DNA of 64,000 nt from Leptoclinus maculatus (lineage: Eukaryota > Chordata > Actinopteri > Perciformes > Stichaeidae). Location: positions 5,528,042-5,592,041 of the forward strand of contig JAVDOI010000007.1 of assembly GCA_032191485.1 (NCBI GenBank). The letters run 5' to 3'. Within the stretch, counting starts at the first letter, position 1, and the number at the start of each line of letters is the position of its first letter. This document shows, in pieces, positions 21,098-32,665 of this stretch. Under the pieces are notes generated by a model that saw nothing but the letters and a program-made list of their open reading frames with translations, did no database searches and was not told the DNA's origin. Both the position numbers and the translations under genes were made by a program.

Positions 21098-22877
21098 CTC
21101 TACGCCAGGGGTGTCAAACTCATTGTCACCCCGGGCCACATCAGCATCATGGTCGCCCTCAAAGGGCCGGATGTAACTGTAAGACTGTATAAATGTAACC
21201 ACTCCTAACATATTGTTAAACAACTCTCTCTGCATTTAAATATTGTTTATTTAAGTGTAAACATATTGTACATGCATTTATATAAATGTAAAATGATATG
21301 CACATTTCTCTGTTATAACATAAATCAAAGATCAAACTTTTAAAGAAAATATAAAAAACAAAAATCATCAAACACGAGTTAGTTATTTTAGTTATTAACT
21401 CTGTTCAAAGCATGTTTGTCACAGTTGAGAGGGACATAACTATGGTACAACAAATGATTGTGAGCTGCTAAGAACATGTGTGACAGATGTGACATCTAAC
21501 TAAAAACCGTTTGAGGACCGCGTTCCTACTCAGCCACCGTACTTGTGCATGGTACGGCACATCTCAATGCTCCGAGCCCAACTCCTTCAGAAACAGTTGG
21601 AACTGGCGGTGATTCAGGCCACGCGCCCGAATGAAGTTCACTGTTTTCATGACCGTGGTCATTATATTATGTTCCAGAACCTTTCCACACAGAGCTTCTT
21701 GGTGGATAATGCAATGATAAGTTATCAGAGGTGTGTGTTTTGCATTTTCTTTAGCCCCACCAACTCCTCCAGGGTATTCAGTTTTACTCACGGACCTCTC
21801 CACTGCATCACTAATGTCCCTCCCCATCGTCGTTCCATGGAGGGCAGCTACATCCAAGAGCTCCTCACTGACAGTCAAGTCTGCCTTCAGCCGCTTACAA
21901 ACATGGACAGTTGCGCTGTGTCCGTGTTGTCTGTGCTTTCATCAACCAAACAGCCACGTAGCTGCTCGACTCCTCGGCTAGCTGTGTTGTCAGATTGCCT
22001 GCTAGTTCCTTAACTCGGTCTGCGATGGTGTTCCTTGACAAAGTGACATTTGTAAAAAGCCTGTACCTGGTCGGGGCTCACCTGCTCACAGACCCTGATC
22101 ATACACTCCTTCACCCTCTGAAAAGGACTTGGAAGCTTGGGCGGTTTCTTCAGCCACAATAAAGCTTTCACAGCGGCATCATTTGTGTCTGTAGCTTCTG
22201 TGAATATGTTCTGCTGTGATTGGAGTCTGCCTTTACATTTTTGGACAAGTTGATGTTTTTCTTGGAGGCTAAATGTAGCATACTTGGCTCCGTGTTTGGT
22301 ATCAAAATGCCGACGTAAATTGTATTCTTTCATCACCGACACTGCTTCATAGCATAGCATAGCATAGCATACAGACCGGTTTCTCTCCTTGAAGAACAAA
22401 CATATATTCGCTTTCCCATCTTTCATTAAATGTCCTTCCCTCTGTATCAATGTTCCTCTTCTTAGACATGCTGGGATTATTTTTCAAACATTTTCAACTC
22501 AATAATTCGTTGGAAACCCGATTTAGTTAACGCTAACGCTACGAGCGGCCGCAGTCCGTCATTTCGCGGGTCAAAAACTCAACATGCATTGTGGGAGATG
22601 TAGTTTATGGTCACTGTAGCGTACACGATGAAGCAGGATAGAGTTTAATTTTAAGACAATCATATGCCTTTTATATGGAAGCCCATTTCAGCAGCAAAAA
22701 AAACAAATGAAAAATTAGATTTGATAATAAAAATATATATCATAATTATGACTTTAAAAATTTTTTAATACATTTTTTTTTTTTGCTGGTGGAAATATGC
22801 CTTCGCGGGCCACATAAAATGACGTGGCGGGCCGGATTCGGCCCGCGGGCCTTGAGTTTGACACATGTGCTCTACGC
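21098..22877 (-). mobile_element. hAT element with perfect 8-bp target duplication
   Basis: The element spans 21106-22869, starting CAGGGGTGTCAAACTCATTG and ending GCCTTGAGTTTGACACATGTG-like sequence. Both flanks are CTCTACGC, an exact 8-bp duplication, so hAT is firm. On the minus strand it holds transposase pieces of the GTF2IRD2/SCAND3-like type: VMKEYNLRRHFDTKHGAKYA at 22010-22450 and AYHCIIHQEALCGK-like sequence (here TYHCIIHQEALCGKVLEHN, then NFIRARGLNHRQF) at 21564-21878. The C-terminal dimerisation domain is missing, so it is a deleted, dead copy. Confidence 0.9.
22010..22450 (-). pseudogene. hAT transposase N-terminal fragment with ATAGC repeat in zinc finger
   Basis: 146 codons, from a Met shortly after the element's 3' side. 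YNLRRHFDTKH is the His half of a BED-like zinc finger. The Cys half is altered: about four ATAGC/GCTAT pentamers (22348-22371) encode CYAMLCYEA, where relatives have a short CLIC-type knuckle. It then runs through LQEKHQLVQKCKGRLQSQQN and WLKKPPKLPSPFQRVKECM. The downstream part is in another frame (21564-21878). Confidence 0.7.
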
Positions 22878-23207
22878 TGTACGCAGACAAAGCCCAACCT
22901 TCACAGTATTTTTCATACAAAGAGTAGCTTTGTGGCTTCCTCTTATTTAGAGTGAGATCTGCTTGGGCAGTGTGAGAGCGTGAGCTGGCAACCCTGATTT
23001 ATCCAAAACGTTTTATTTTTTAAGTTGTAATTTCTATTGCAACACATTACCAAACAATAAGACTGGAAAACATCTGCCATATTTACGTACGCAACTACAA
23101 AATGCTGCTGTGCTGTATCTGTGTGGCTCATAATGTTCTAGTTTTTGTTCTCACCTCACAGCTGAGTGCGATGAAGCCTTGAGGGTGTGTGTACATTAGG
23201 TATATGT

Positions 23208-23231
23208 CAGTGTGTGTGTGTGTGTGTGTGC
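23208..23231. repeat. (TG)n next to exon 9 donor
   Basis: About 10 TG units. On the transcribed strand it is (CA)n beginning about 8-10 bases after the exon 9 donor. Confidence 0.9.
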
Positions 23232-23241
23232 GCGGACTCAC

Positions 23242-23366
23242 CTCCCCGTTGAGGACCACAGAGTCTTGGCTGTGGGATGAGGAGGTGGGGTAGGAGTAGG
23301 TTGGCTGAGCAGTCATGGGTTTAATGGTGATGAGACGCAGAGAGCCAGAATGATCTTCGTACGGGT
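23242..23366 (-). CDS. kiaa1549/kiaa1549l: exon 9: cytoplasmic tail (codons 454-495)
   Basis: 125 nt; AC completes the codon and the exon ends in phase 0. It encodes PYEDHSGSLRLITIKPMTAQ then a Tyr/Ser-rich run ending DSVVLNGE. The human family has PFDTSSGSVQLIAIKP and VLNGE at the same places. Acceptor CTTCCTCCCAG, donor GTGAGT. The donor is followed within about 6 bases by a (CA)n tract on the transcribed strand. Confidence 0.88.
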
Positions 23367-23780
23367 CTGGGAGGAAGACAAACAGGTTAGCAAGAGTCAG
23401 ACAGAGGCATTACATTATTACATGATCACAAATTCAGTCAGTTCCCACATTATTCACACAGCAATTCTGTTCAAAACTCTGAGTATAATTGTCAAATTAG
23501 GGGGAAAGCTTGCAGGTAGAGGAAAATATGTATTTTTGATTTGGGGATGAACTGTGCTGTTAAGTGAAGCTACGTAAGCTGACTGCAGCCTTGTATTGAA
23601 CAGACAAATATGAGAGTGATATCTATTATTTCCCAAAATGTTAATGTTTTATTAGGTACATGTTATCACTCAGGTCTTGTTTCGGGACTAGCAGAAAAAA
23701 AAGCTGACACTACCCAGTAAATAATGAAAGTTAGCAACCAAACAAGAATATAATAGGATTGCTTGTATGTAGCGTAGGGG

Positions 23781-23899
<119 letters not shown>

Positions 23900-24889
23900 A
23901 CAATTTGATGTATCGGCTGGAATGAAAGTATCAGGACAACCATCCGAATTTAGATTGGAGCAAAGCTCTACTAATTGTGTTCAGGTCTCTGCAGTTTCAT
24001 GTTGTTTGGCTTGATGAGAAAACATTAGCTGTGTGGCGTGTGGTCTGCTTCTTACAGTATATGAGGCTCTATGTATTTGTGTGCATGGTATTGCAGGGAG
24101 CAGCAGATGGACAGGATTGTGCTGTACTGGGTCCACTGTGACTCACTCCCTGACTGACATCATATGGCAGACTGCTTCGTTGTAGGGCTACAACAGTCTG
24201 CCATTAACTCAGCTCCAAAGCCCACACTGTCACCATTATTTCTGGCTGCAGCTCAGCACGCTCCATTTGCTGCTGCACCCTCCCGCACCGTCTATTAAGA
24301 GCGTAATAGCTAAGGTCAGGACAGGTGGCGTCACGAGCGGCAGAGGCCGGAAACCAGATCGGAAACCGCGACACTGCATGTAAACAACGTGTACTCTGAA
24401 CACCGGCGGCTGCCGCGAAACCATTCCTACTACTGTCACAACCGACGCCGAGCATTGGCCTGTTGTTTTAACAAAACATGCAAGTGTTTTCCTGAGATGA
24501 ATGAGTGGAGTTGGAGTATATTGGTCCTTGTTTCTGTTCTAACATCTGATCACTTAGCTTCATTTGTTTGCTAAAGTCTGGATTACTCAAATAAAATAAC
24601 TTACTTAGGACATTTCTTTGTGAGTGTTTTCTGTACACAGGGAGATAAACATTGTGACTCAAGTGACAATTGGCTTGTCTACAATTACTTTGCTCTGACT
24701 CTTTATTGCTTTATGTCCGCAGTGGTTTATGTATTTCTTACAAATATGGAGATGTTTAGCCACAGGAGCGATGTGGCTATAGGGATGGCAAAGTCAGTCT
24801 GTTTTTTGTTTTTTTTAAAGTTGATGTATCCATTTTGTTATATGTATAGGACATAAACATACTTTGCATTTACACCTTACAGATTATCA

Positions 24890-25300
24890 AAAGGCCAGTG
24901 TCATTAACATGACGCTCTACAGAGAAAAGGCCAAGGATTGATCTGAGGATGAAGATCAATTGTCAACTTGTGAAATACCGACGCTTGGTTAGTGGCCCTA
25001 CGCTTCAAAGTATGACGCTCTACATGCCCCTCTAGAATACGATTCGGACATGTCCGTTCTTTTCATGCATACAGTCTCATTTCAAAGTAAACTTCCAATG
25101 TTGGTTTTTAGGTTTACTTATACAACAAAACTACTTGGTTGGGCTTAGGAAAAGATCGTGGTTTGGGTTAAAATATGTACGATTGTTGCGTAACCGGCGA
25201 TAGTTAAGTACGTAAATTACATAACAGAACTACAGTAAAATAAGTCAACAGTGACTTGGTTTCACACGGGACATAAACAGCAGGATCCTGGGGCAAAGTC
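24890..25300. repeat. interspersed fish repeat, family shared with 26815-27080 and 56520-57100
   Basis: Shared blocks include TATGACGCTCTA, GGTTTACTTATACAACAAAA-like text, GTTAAGTACGTAAATTACAT and TTTCACACGGGACATAAACA. The copy at 56520-57100 has the same order (CTATGACGCTCTAGGG, TTACTTAAGTACGCAAG, TTTCACTCGGGACTCAAACA). No coding remnant or termini seen; class unknown. Confidence 0.55.
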
Positions 25301-25454
25301 CTGCTTTTGTGTCTTCATATACACCATGAGAGCAACCATGTGTCCATACTCCTTTAATTGCTGATGTTTCTGCAGCATCTGTCACTGACTAGTGATAATG
25401 TGTCCATCATCATTGTCTGCCACCATCAATGCCCAAATTACACCGCACAGATGC

Positions 25455-25815
25455 TGCTGTAATTTAAAATCTTAATAAACAGCAGAGTGGATACCACTTT
25501 CATGTCCTCTCATTATGGACAGAGCCAGTTGACTCTGGTCACCAAGAAAAACATTCCAGAATTTGAACCCCAACTTGAAATCTTACATTTCTGTTTGAGT
25601 GCAGATGAGATACAGTGTATAAATCAACAAGCTATAGAGGTGCTGACATGTTTTAAATTTAGAGACAGCAAGGTCTTCATGCTAAGCCAAGCTAACCAGC
25701 TCCTGGCATACTTAGTGTGCTGATATGAGAGTGGTATTTGTCATCTCACCTCAACTTTCTGCAGGAAAGTTAATAAGCTTATTATCCAAAATGTCAAACT
25801 ATTTCTTTAACCCGG
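25455..25815 (-). repeat. interspersed fish repeat, family of 44390-44640 and 45495-45860
   Basis: Contains AAGCCAAGCTAACCAGCTCC, ATATGAGAGTGGTATTTGTC and AAAATGTCAAACTATTTC. These are the reverse of the blocks in the plus-oriented copy at 45495-45860 (AATGTTGGGAAATATGCTTG, GACACCTCTCACATATCTG). Confidence 0.6.
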
Positions 25816-26814
25816 GCAATAAAATCACAGCAACCACATCCCTCCATTCTAACCTTCAAATCACATAACAGCTGCCAAGAAAAGCTGAAAATGTCAGACA
25901 AGACAAAAAAATCGAATTAGTTTTCAATCAAAAAAAACAAAAAAAAAACACACCACACACGCAAGTGAAAAGAATAATTGGAGGCAACTCGTCCAATATT
26001 CTCCTGTTGTGTTACAGAGGTTATTATGAAATGCATTTAAATTATATTTCATCTCCACACTGTTTTTGTCTTCTTTTTATCCATACTATATTTTACTGTC
26101 CTTCATATGATGAATCTATGCTTCTAGTTTACTGGATTTACAGTTTTATTAATCTGTCATTTTCTTAAACAGCACTCCAGTCTGCCTTTATCCTGTCTCT
26201 CTTTTCATTTTTTCTAAAATCAGTTCAGTCCATCTCCGGTTCTCTGCGAACAGTAGTGAGAAATTGAAATAATTATTCATCCTTCCCTCCGGGTATCCGT
26301 TCATTCGCTTGCATAAACACTATAAATCACACAAATTACTGTGATCTTTGGTTTGCTGATGCAAAAGAGATTGAAAAATCACAGCGTCCTAGAATGTCAT
26401 TGAGCATAAGCGATGTTGCAGCATTATCAGTGATCAGAGCGATGCATATGCAACCAATTGTGAGTCTGCACCGCTGGGGAAAGATCTGCTTGGTAATCTG
26501 TTGAACAAGTCATGTCAAAGATGCACTACATTTACTGCCACCACTGATAACTGGTGCTGCAGATAAAGGTGTGTGTATCTAATAGTCCTGTATCTAATAG
26601 ACTGATGTCATATAGCTGTATGCAAAATGTGGAGTTATCTATGTCTTCTAATGATTCTGCCACGGCAATGGCAACTTCCTTTCTTTAAAACATACTGTAA
26701 ATATGATGCACACTGGGAACATACGTAAGTAGTAAGTAAGAACATAAGTACTTACCATATAGTAGCTAACAAGTGCAAATTGTTAGCTTAAAATAAATCT
26801 AAACTTTACAGAAG

Positions 26815-27085
26815 GGAAAAGGATGGATGGGTCAAACAAACATGACCTTCACCCAGGAGGCCGCTGTTCATGTCCCATGTGAAACCAAAAGGCAAAACGT
26901 TGACTTATTTTAACTAAACTACGTTAGTACGAAACAACTTATTCTGTCGTTAAGGGTGTTGAGCTGATTAGCAGTATCTACTGCTCTCCCTGGCTGAAAG
27001 TTTCCCCGAGCATCACTGATGGGTGTGGCACACTCTCCATTCAGTAGTGTGCTCTGTTGCACCCTACCGAGTACTTAATTAAGTA
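26815..27085. repeat. inverted copy of the 24890 repeat family
   Basis: CACCCAGGAGGCCGCTGTTC, CCCATGTGAAACCAAA and TTGACTTATTTTAACTAAAC are the reverse complement of the end of the 56520 copy (TTTGGTTTCACTCGGGAC, AGCGGCCTCCTGGGTG). Confidence 0.55.
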
Positions 27086-27659
27086 GTAGTGTCAGTCATG
27101 CCTGCTGCGCTTTTATCCGTTTGGTGTTGACGTTGGTTGAAATGGAAAATGTGTTGTCAGCGTGCATCTCTGACTTGATGGAGATAATTGCTAATATACC
27201 CACAACCCCAATAATAACGATGGGGGGAAATTACAGTGCTAATTTGTTTTTAATAGCTACACAGTGCATCAATGTCTTTTCACCAAGGATGAGGATCCCT
27301 CTGAGTGTCACAGGTTTAACGATGAGTCATTTTTCTGAGGCACAAACCGTATGCTTGTGGGTTGTATGGATTTGAATAACACCTAATCTGACAGTGTGCT
27401 GTCACAACTCTCTGACAACTCCCCCACTTTCCTGACTTTCCTGACTTTCCTCTGTGATTCTACTCAAAAGTAACTTAATTCATCTCTCGCTATCCATCTA
27501 TCAGCGCGTGGGTCTGTCTATCCATCTAAATATTTGTCCGTCACATATTCCTTTCGCTCTTTATACTCCCTCCCTCCCTCACTGTTTCCCTGTATCTTTC
27601 TGTCTATCTCTTAACCCCCCCCCTCCATATTTCCTCTCCGACTCCATCTTCCTCCTCAC

Positions 27660-27805
27660 CGTTGGTGCTCCTCTTGTGGAGCTCCTCCTTGCCGTTCTTG
27701 CTGCTGCTGCCGGTCGCCGTCCTTCGGGCCGAGGAGCTCTTGCTCGTGTTCAGCTTCCCGGAGCCGCTACTTGACACCGAGCCGTCCTCCTCGCTTGGCA
27801 ACCGC
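27660..27805 (-). CDS. kiaa1549/kiaa1549l: exon 8: Ser/Lys-rich cytoplasmic linker (codons 405-453)
   Basis: 146 nt; one base completes the codon split from exon 7 and one is left over. It encodes RLPSEEDGSVSSSGSGKLN, then TSKSSSARRTATGSSSKNGK and EELHKRSTN, a low-complexity, probably disordered segment. The matching human region (PSENGSVISNESGK) is similarly serine-rich. Acceptor is ATACTGCAG, donor GTGAGG. An antisense open frame covers the same bases but has no splice support. Confidence 0.85.
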
Positions 27806-28671
27806 CTGCAGTATCCATGGCAACAGAGAGAGGCCAGGGAAGAAGGAGAAGGGAAGGCTCGTGAATCTCTTGTGTGTACACAAGCAGTGCATCATCTCAC
27901 AGTTAATGCTGGCAACACACTGTTAACTTTAAAAATAATTAAAAAAACAAGATCATGGGTGTGCATATGTGTAATGGATAAAAACACAAATAATAGAAAC
28001 TGTACCCCAAAACTACTATCATTCCAAAATATGAAAACCAGCTAGAATGTGAAATTCAAAGTAATGTAATTTAAATCCAAAATCAACAGCTTCAGCAAGA
28101 CTGTATTGCCTGTGTTCCTTTTGTTGTTTTGTGAATCCAAGTTATTCTTTGCGTGCCTGAGCTTGGTCTTTACGGTAATTGTGAAAATACAAATAAGGAA
28201 TTCTGTAGTATCACTGGTTTATAAAACCTTACTGCTGACAAGAGATTTATAGTACGCATTTACTGTAAATGAACATTGGCAAGCCTGTTAGCTCATTTGC
28301 TAGCCTGTACATCCAAAGCCAAATCTTGGAATTGGTGGAAAAACGAATTAGATACTAATAAGCCAACTACCTATCACCTTCTGACTCTAGTACAGGGGCC
28401 CAAGGGGGGCCAGTGGGGGGCCAGGCCAACCCTTTCCCCCCCTCTTGTCCCGCCCCTGGTTGCCAGACAACTGAACAATCTCATCAACGGTGCTGCGATT
28501 GTGGCTCATAAATGCTAACATTGCCTGCTAACTGGGCAAACCATACGACTCCTGTATTGTTGTACTGTACTGAAGTTCGTTGTAATATTTTGTAATGATG
28601 TAATAATGTTTTTTTATCGATAAAATCCCATCAAAGAAGCATGCTGTATGAAAGCACAGAAAATGTAGGGA

Positions 28672-29996
28672 CATTCAAGCAGTGGTGGGCCGTCAGGGCC
28701 TTCAAGGCCTTCTCTGCTGGCCTAAACAGAATCACAAAGTTATAGCTATTTTATAATTTAATAATTTTTCATAAATACACTACATGTATTATTATTTTTT
28801 TTCCCATTAGCTTATTTTCTCATTGCACAGCTACTGTCTTCCTCAGTTGCTCTGCTTCCAGTGCAGCTTGTTTTAAGTAGAGCTTTTATCCAATCAGATT
28901 TCACCTCTGTGTCTCTAGGTAAGAAGAGAGGCCCGAGGCCTGCAGACTCACAAGTGCCTCCATGTGCAGTTTAAGTGAATGGGGACGATATTGTTGATTG
29001 TCATCGTGTTCAACCAATCAGATCTTTAGTTTGACATGTTGGGCGTATTCTTTGATGTGCCAGAGCCTGCTAGCTGGCCTAGCCATACATGATTGGTCAG
29101 TGGGCTAGCCTGACATGTTGGGCGGTGACAATCCCAATATCTGCTGCCTCTGTCAAGCGGACATTTTCAGCCCTCAAACGCATTAAAGCGTATTCAGGAA
29201 ATACAACTGGGGAGGCTCGACTGTCTTCACTGGTGTCCATGAATCGAGAAGGACTTCTTACTGGAACTAAAACGCACGAATGTACTGAACAACCGTGAGA
29301 TTGAACTCTTTGTTAACAAAGAAAGGAGGATGGACTTTGTCTTTAAATAGTGAACAGCAGCTCTGGTAAGTTAACTGCAGTAGTTTTAACTGCCATAAAT
29401 ATTATTTATGTCATTATAGTTTATATTATATATTATTATTTGTACAACTTGTTTTTATGAAGATGGATTTTCGTTTGGTTTTCTATGTGATAGGAACTAT
29501 TGTTACGTCCTATGTTGCGCTGGGGACACATTTAGCCGGTGCACAGCAACAAGAAGACGCGCAAAGTTAAGTTTAAGTTTTTAAGTGATCTACTTTGAAG
29601 ATTCATGTGTTTTCAAGTGGACTCATTTTCCCTCTCGGTGTTGACAGACGAATAAATCCGTCAGTAACAAGAACTATGGAGTCGTGTATTTCCTGGAGGG
29701 AGTGATAGGAGAGTTACTACTCTGTTAATTTGTCTATCGTGTCGTTTTCATGATATGGGTAATATTGTTCCCTCTGATATGAATAATATTTGAATGGCCC
29801 GTGCTCTTGAGTGTGTGGCGGAATGCGTGTTTTAGCTGAAATGATTTTGACTAAATGCATTGTTCGTTAATGCTGCCGCATCCCGTCATGCGGGTATTCA
29901 TGTATCTGCACTCTGCAGTTAGTGTACCTGTGTTGAGCTTCATTTTTACGAGTGAAGGCCCAGGTATAAAATGCACGGCCCGCCACTGCATTCACG
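28672..29996 (+). mobile_element. hAT element copy 2 (1309 bp) with target duplication
   Basis: Element 28680-29988, beginning CAGTGGTGGGCCGTCAGG and ending CACGGCCCGCCACTG. Flanks CATTCAAG and CATTCACG match at 7 of 8 bases. At 29127-29350 it carries the C-terminal hAT dimerisation domain: VTIPISAASVKRTFSALKRI, then EARLSSLVSMNREGLL. A frameshift follows; in the next frame VNKERRMDFVFK runs to TAG at 29348-29350. Unlike copy 1 the N-terminal coding part is deleted. It shares with copy 1, but not copy 3, a block near 29720-29840 (TTCCCTCTGATATGAATA). Confidence 0.9.
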
Positions 29997-32614
29997 GCAA
30001 ACTGAAAGGACAAGTAGAGCAGCAACAATCCTGATTTTGTCGGGCAGGTTCTTCAACAGCCAAGGGCCTTGATGGAAACAGCTCAGTATGCATGTATGTC
30101 ACACACACACTTGACTCTAGAAGAGTCAATACACTCAAGCAGAAATATATATGAAGACATAGTTTGTTCTTGCCTCAGACAAACCAGGCACGTATACCAC
30201 GTACAGGACACTCTCTCACACACACACACACACACACATTCACAGCCTTGGGGCATGTAAGCCGCAGCAGCTACACAACGTGGCAGGCCTGTCAACAGGT
30301 GGTGCGAGATGCACAAATCAGCGAGACCGGACATTACAGAGCCACAGGCGAGGCCGACACCCTGTGTGTGAATACACAGACACACACACACACACACACT
30401 CACCATTCACACGGAGTGCAGCCTGAGCAGCGGTCAATCGCTGGCCGGGTTGCAGTAAAAGTCATGAGGTATTGAAGCGAAGAGCCGGAGGGATGGAGGA
30501 GAAATAACAGTGTGTGTTCCATGTAAATTTGTGAGTGGGAAGGCCAGAGAGCGGAGCAACAGAATCGATAATCACGCCGCTGGAATGTAATGTTCATCTC
30601 CGTGCCTCTCCTCTCTCTCTTTTTTTTCGTTTGTGCCTCACACACTGTAGCTCTCGGGAGGATGCAGTGAGCAGGATGAATGCTCCAGTCCTTCGCCCCG
30701 TGGTTAGCATTCAGTCTGCACCTTTCTCTTCTCTCAGACAAGTGAACAATCTGCAGCTGTTGTTTGCAACACAGTTTCACCTGCTTGAGGTGCAGATCAC
30801 ACCCCTCCTGCTGTGTCGAGAACACAGCACAGTTGATTTGACTACAATTATCTTTGTAGGGAAACTTATCTTGTTTTAAGAAAATACACAAAAGACTAAA
30901 TGAAATAACTCGCAGACAAATTATGATTAAAAGTAAGTGTTTTTTGTAATACGTACAGATGGAGCTACATGATATTAAATAATTTTTTTGGTGTAACAGG
31001 GTCATGGACCATATGCCTTTTTGGAAACCTATATCGTCTGTATTAATATAAAAGTGACCAAAATATTGTTTAGTTTGAACACGTCAAAATTGTATTATTG
31101 GGAATATCAAATCTTGTACTTTTTACATATTTTACTATATTTGAGTTACTATGTGAATGTGTGGGAGACATACATACCAACATATTTAATGAAAAATGAA
31201 TGGGATGATATGAAATATAGAGTAATATTTATGTTTAGTGGACTGCCATTGGTTGTAGTTTCAGGGACCTGGTGTTGTTTATGCTGACTCATTTCAAGAC
31301 TGCCATGACTCACTGGGCTATTTGAATAGTGCAAAGCAATCTTTAATGTAGCCTTTAATTAGTTAAAGGCTGTCTATGGTTTCCATCCAAATGTATTTTT
31401 GAATGCTTGTTTCCATCCACGACCAGTATTTGATTACTCAGAGTTGGTTATCGGAGATAAGCAGTTGCATGCTCAGCATTTATTCACTCAATCTGTTTTC
31501 ATTTCACTTTGTCACGTGCTTTGCTTTGGATACACCAAATGTTCCACCTCAGCCGAGCAAAAAAATAAATAAATAAAGATTCTTTCAGATTTTCTGCCTT
31601 TCCACCCGTTTATGCGCCAATTAAAAACATGCATCAACCTACTGTATGCCTGTGTTTTATAAATCAATCCCTTGTTCACTCATTCACTACTCCATATGAT
31701 GCGATCAACAGTTTAGTCTATAGTGAGCAGTAAAATGAGATTTCAAACACTTACTAATTATCATCATTTAGCATCCCTGACTCGTCTAGAGTCACATCTG
31801 TGAAATACAAAGAGAGTGATTTCGAACATAGCTTATGTCTTTATCATCTATTTATTTTGACAACTGGGCATGTGGTATGTAGGAATTTTTATTTTTCTCC
31901 CAGCTTCTTTTCAATCGTGGGTAAATTCTGTTTAAAATGGCATGGGATAACACACTGAATTGACTTAATTACAGAGTGAATGAATATTTTTAGCTATGCA
32001 AGCAGCGTGGCTCTACAGATGGCACATGAAATGTCTCAAGAACAAACAAATATGGCGCAAACATCCATGTTCCCCACTTTAACAGTAATTATTTTGGTAA
32101 TCAAATAACTTTTCCTCTAACTTCATCGCCAGGATACCAAACACCTGTAAAACTAAAGACATTCCCATCAGCCTCAACTGTACTTTAATGCTAAACATCG
32201 AACGTTAGCTTCTGAAATCTGTTTACTCACTATCTATATTGAGTATCCAATAGGGATACTTAATGAGCGAATGATTTCAGACACAGCTTCAGTGAGGTTG
32301 TCTTGTTCAGCTCATCCATCTTTACTGCCGTGGGCACTTTCCCTTTCAACCTTTTTTTTTAATCTTCTGATCTAGCACACCGAGCCTGTTTGTGCATGTG
32401 AAGAGAGAAAACACAAGTCTCACTCTCCGTTCAGTTACCACAATAAAGTGCAAGAATAATTGCATCCTTTGTTGTTTTTGTGGTGCAATATTTCCCCTCT
32501 CGTCCCATCGCGCTCCACTCGGCACTGGTTAGAGGATGAGATACCACCTCATCTCCTAATTAGTGGACACCCAGGTGGTATATAGACGGATATATATATA
32601 TACACATAAACATA

Positions 32615-32665
<51 letters not shown>

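Noticed and set aside
27454..28045. Two plus-strand open frames over exon 8
   Set aside because: They are the antisense shadow of exon 8, whose frame and splice sites are supported.
30400..31005. 201-codon minus-strand open frame
   Set aside because: Crosses a CA-repeat neighbourhood, no recognisable domain, and the gene's exon phases leave no room for it.
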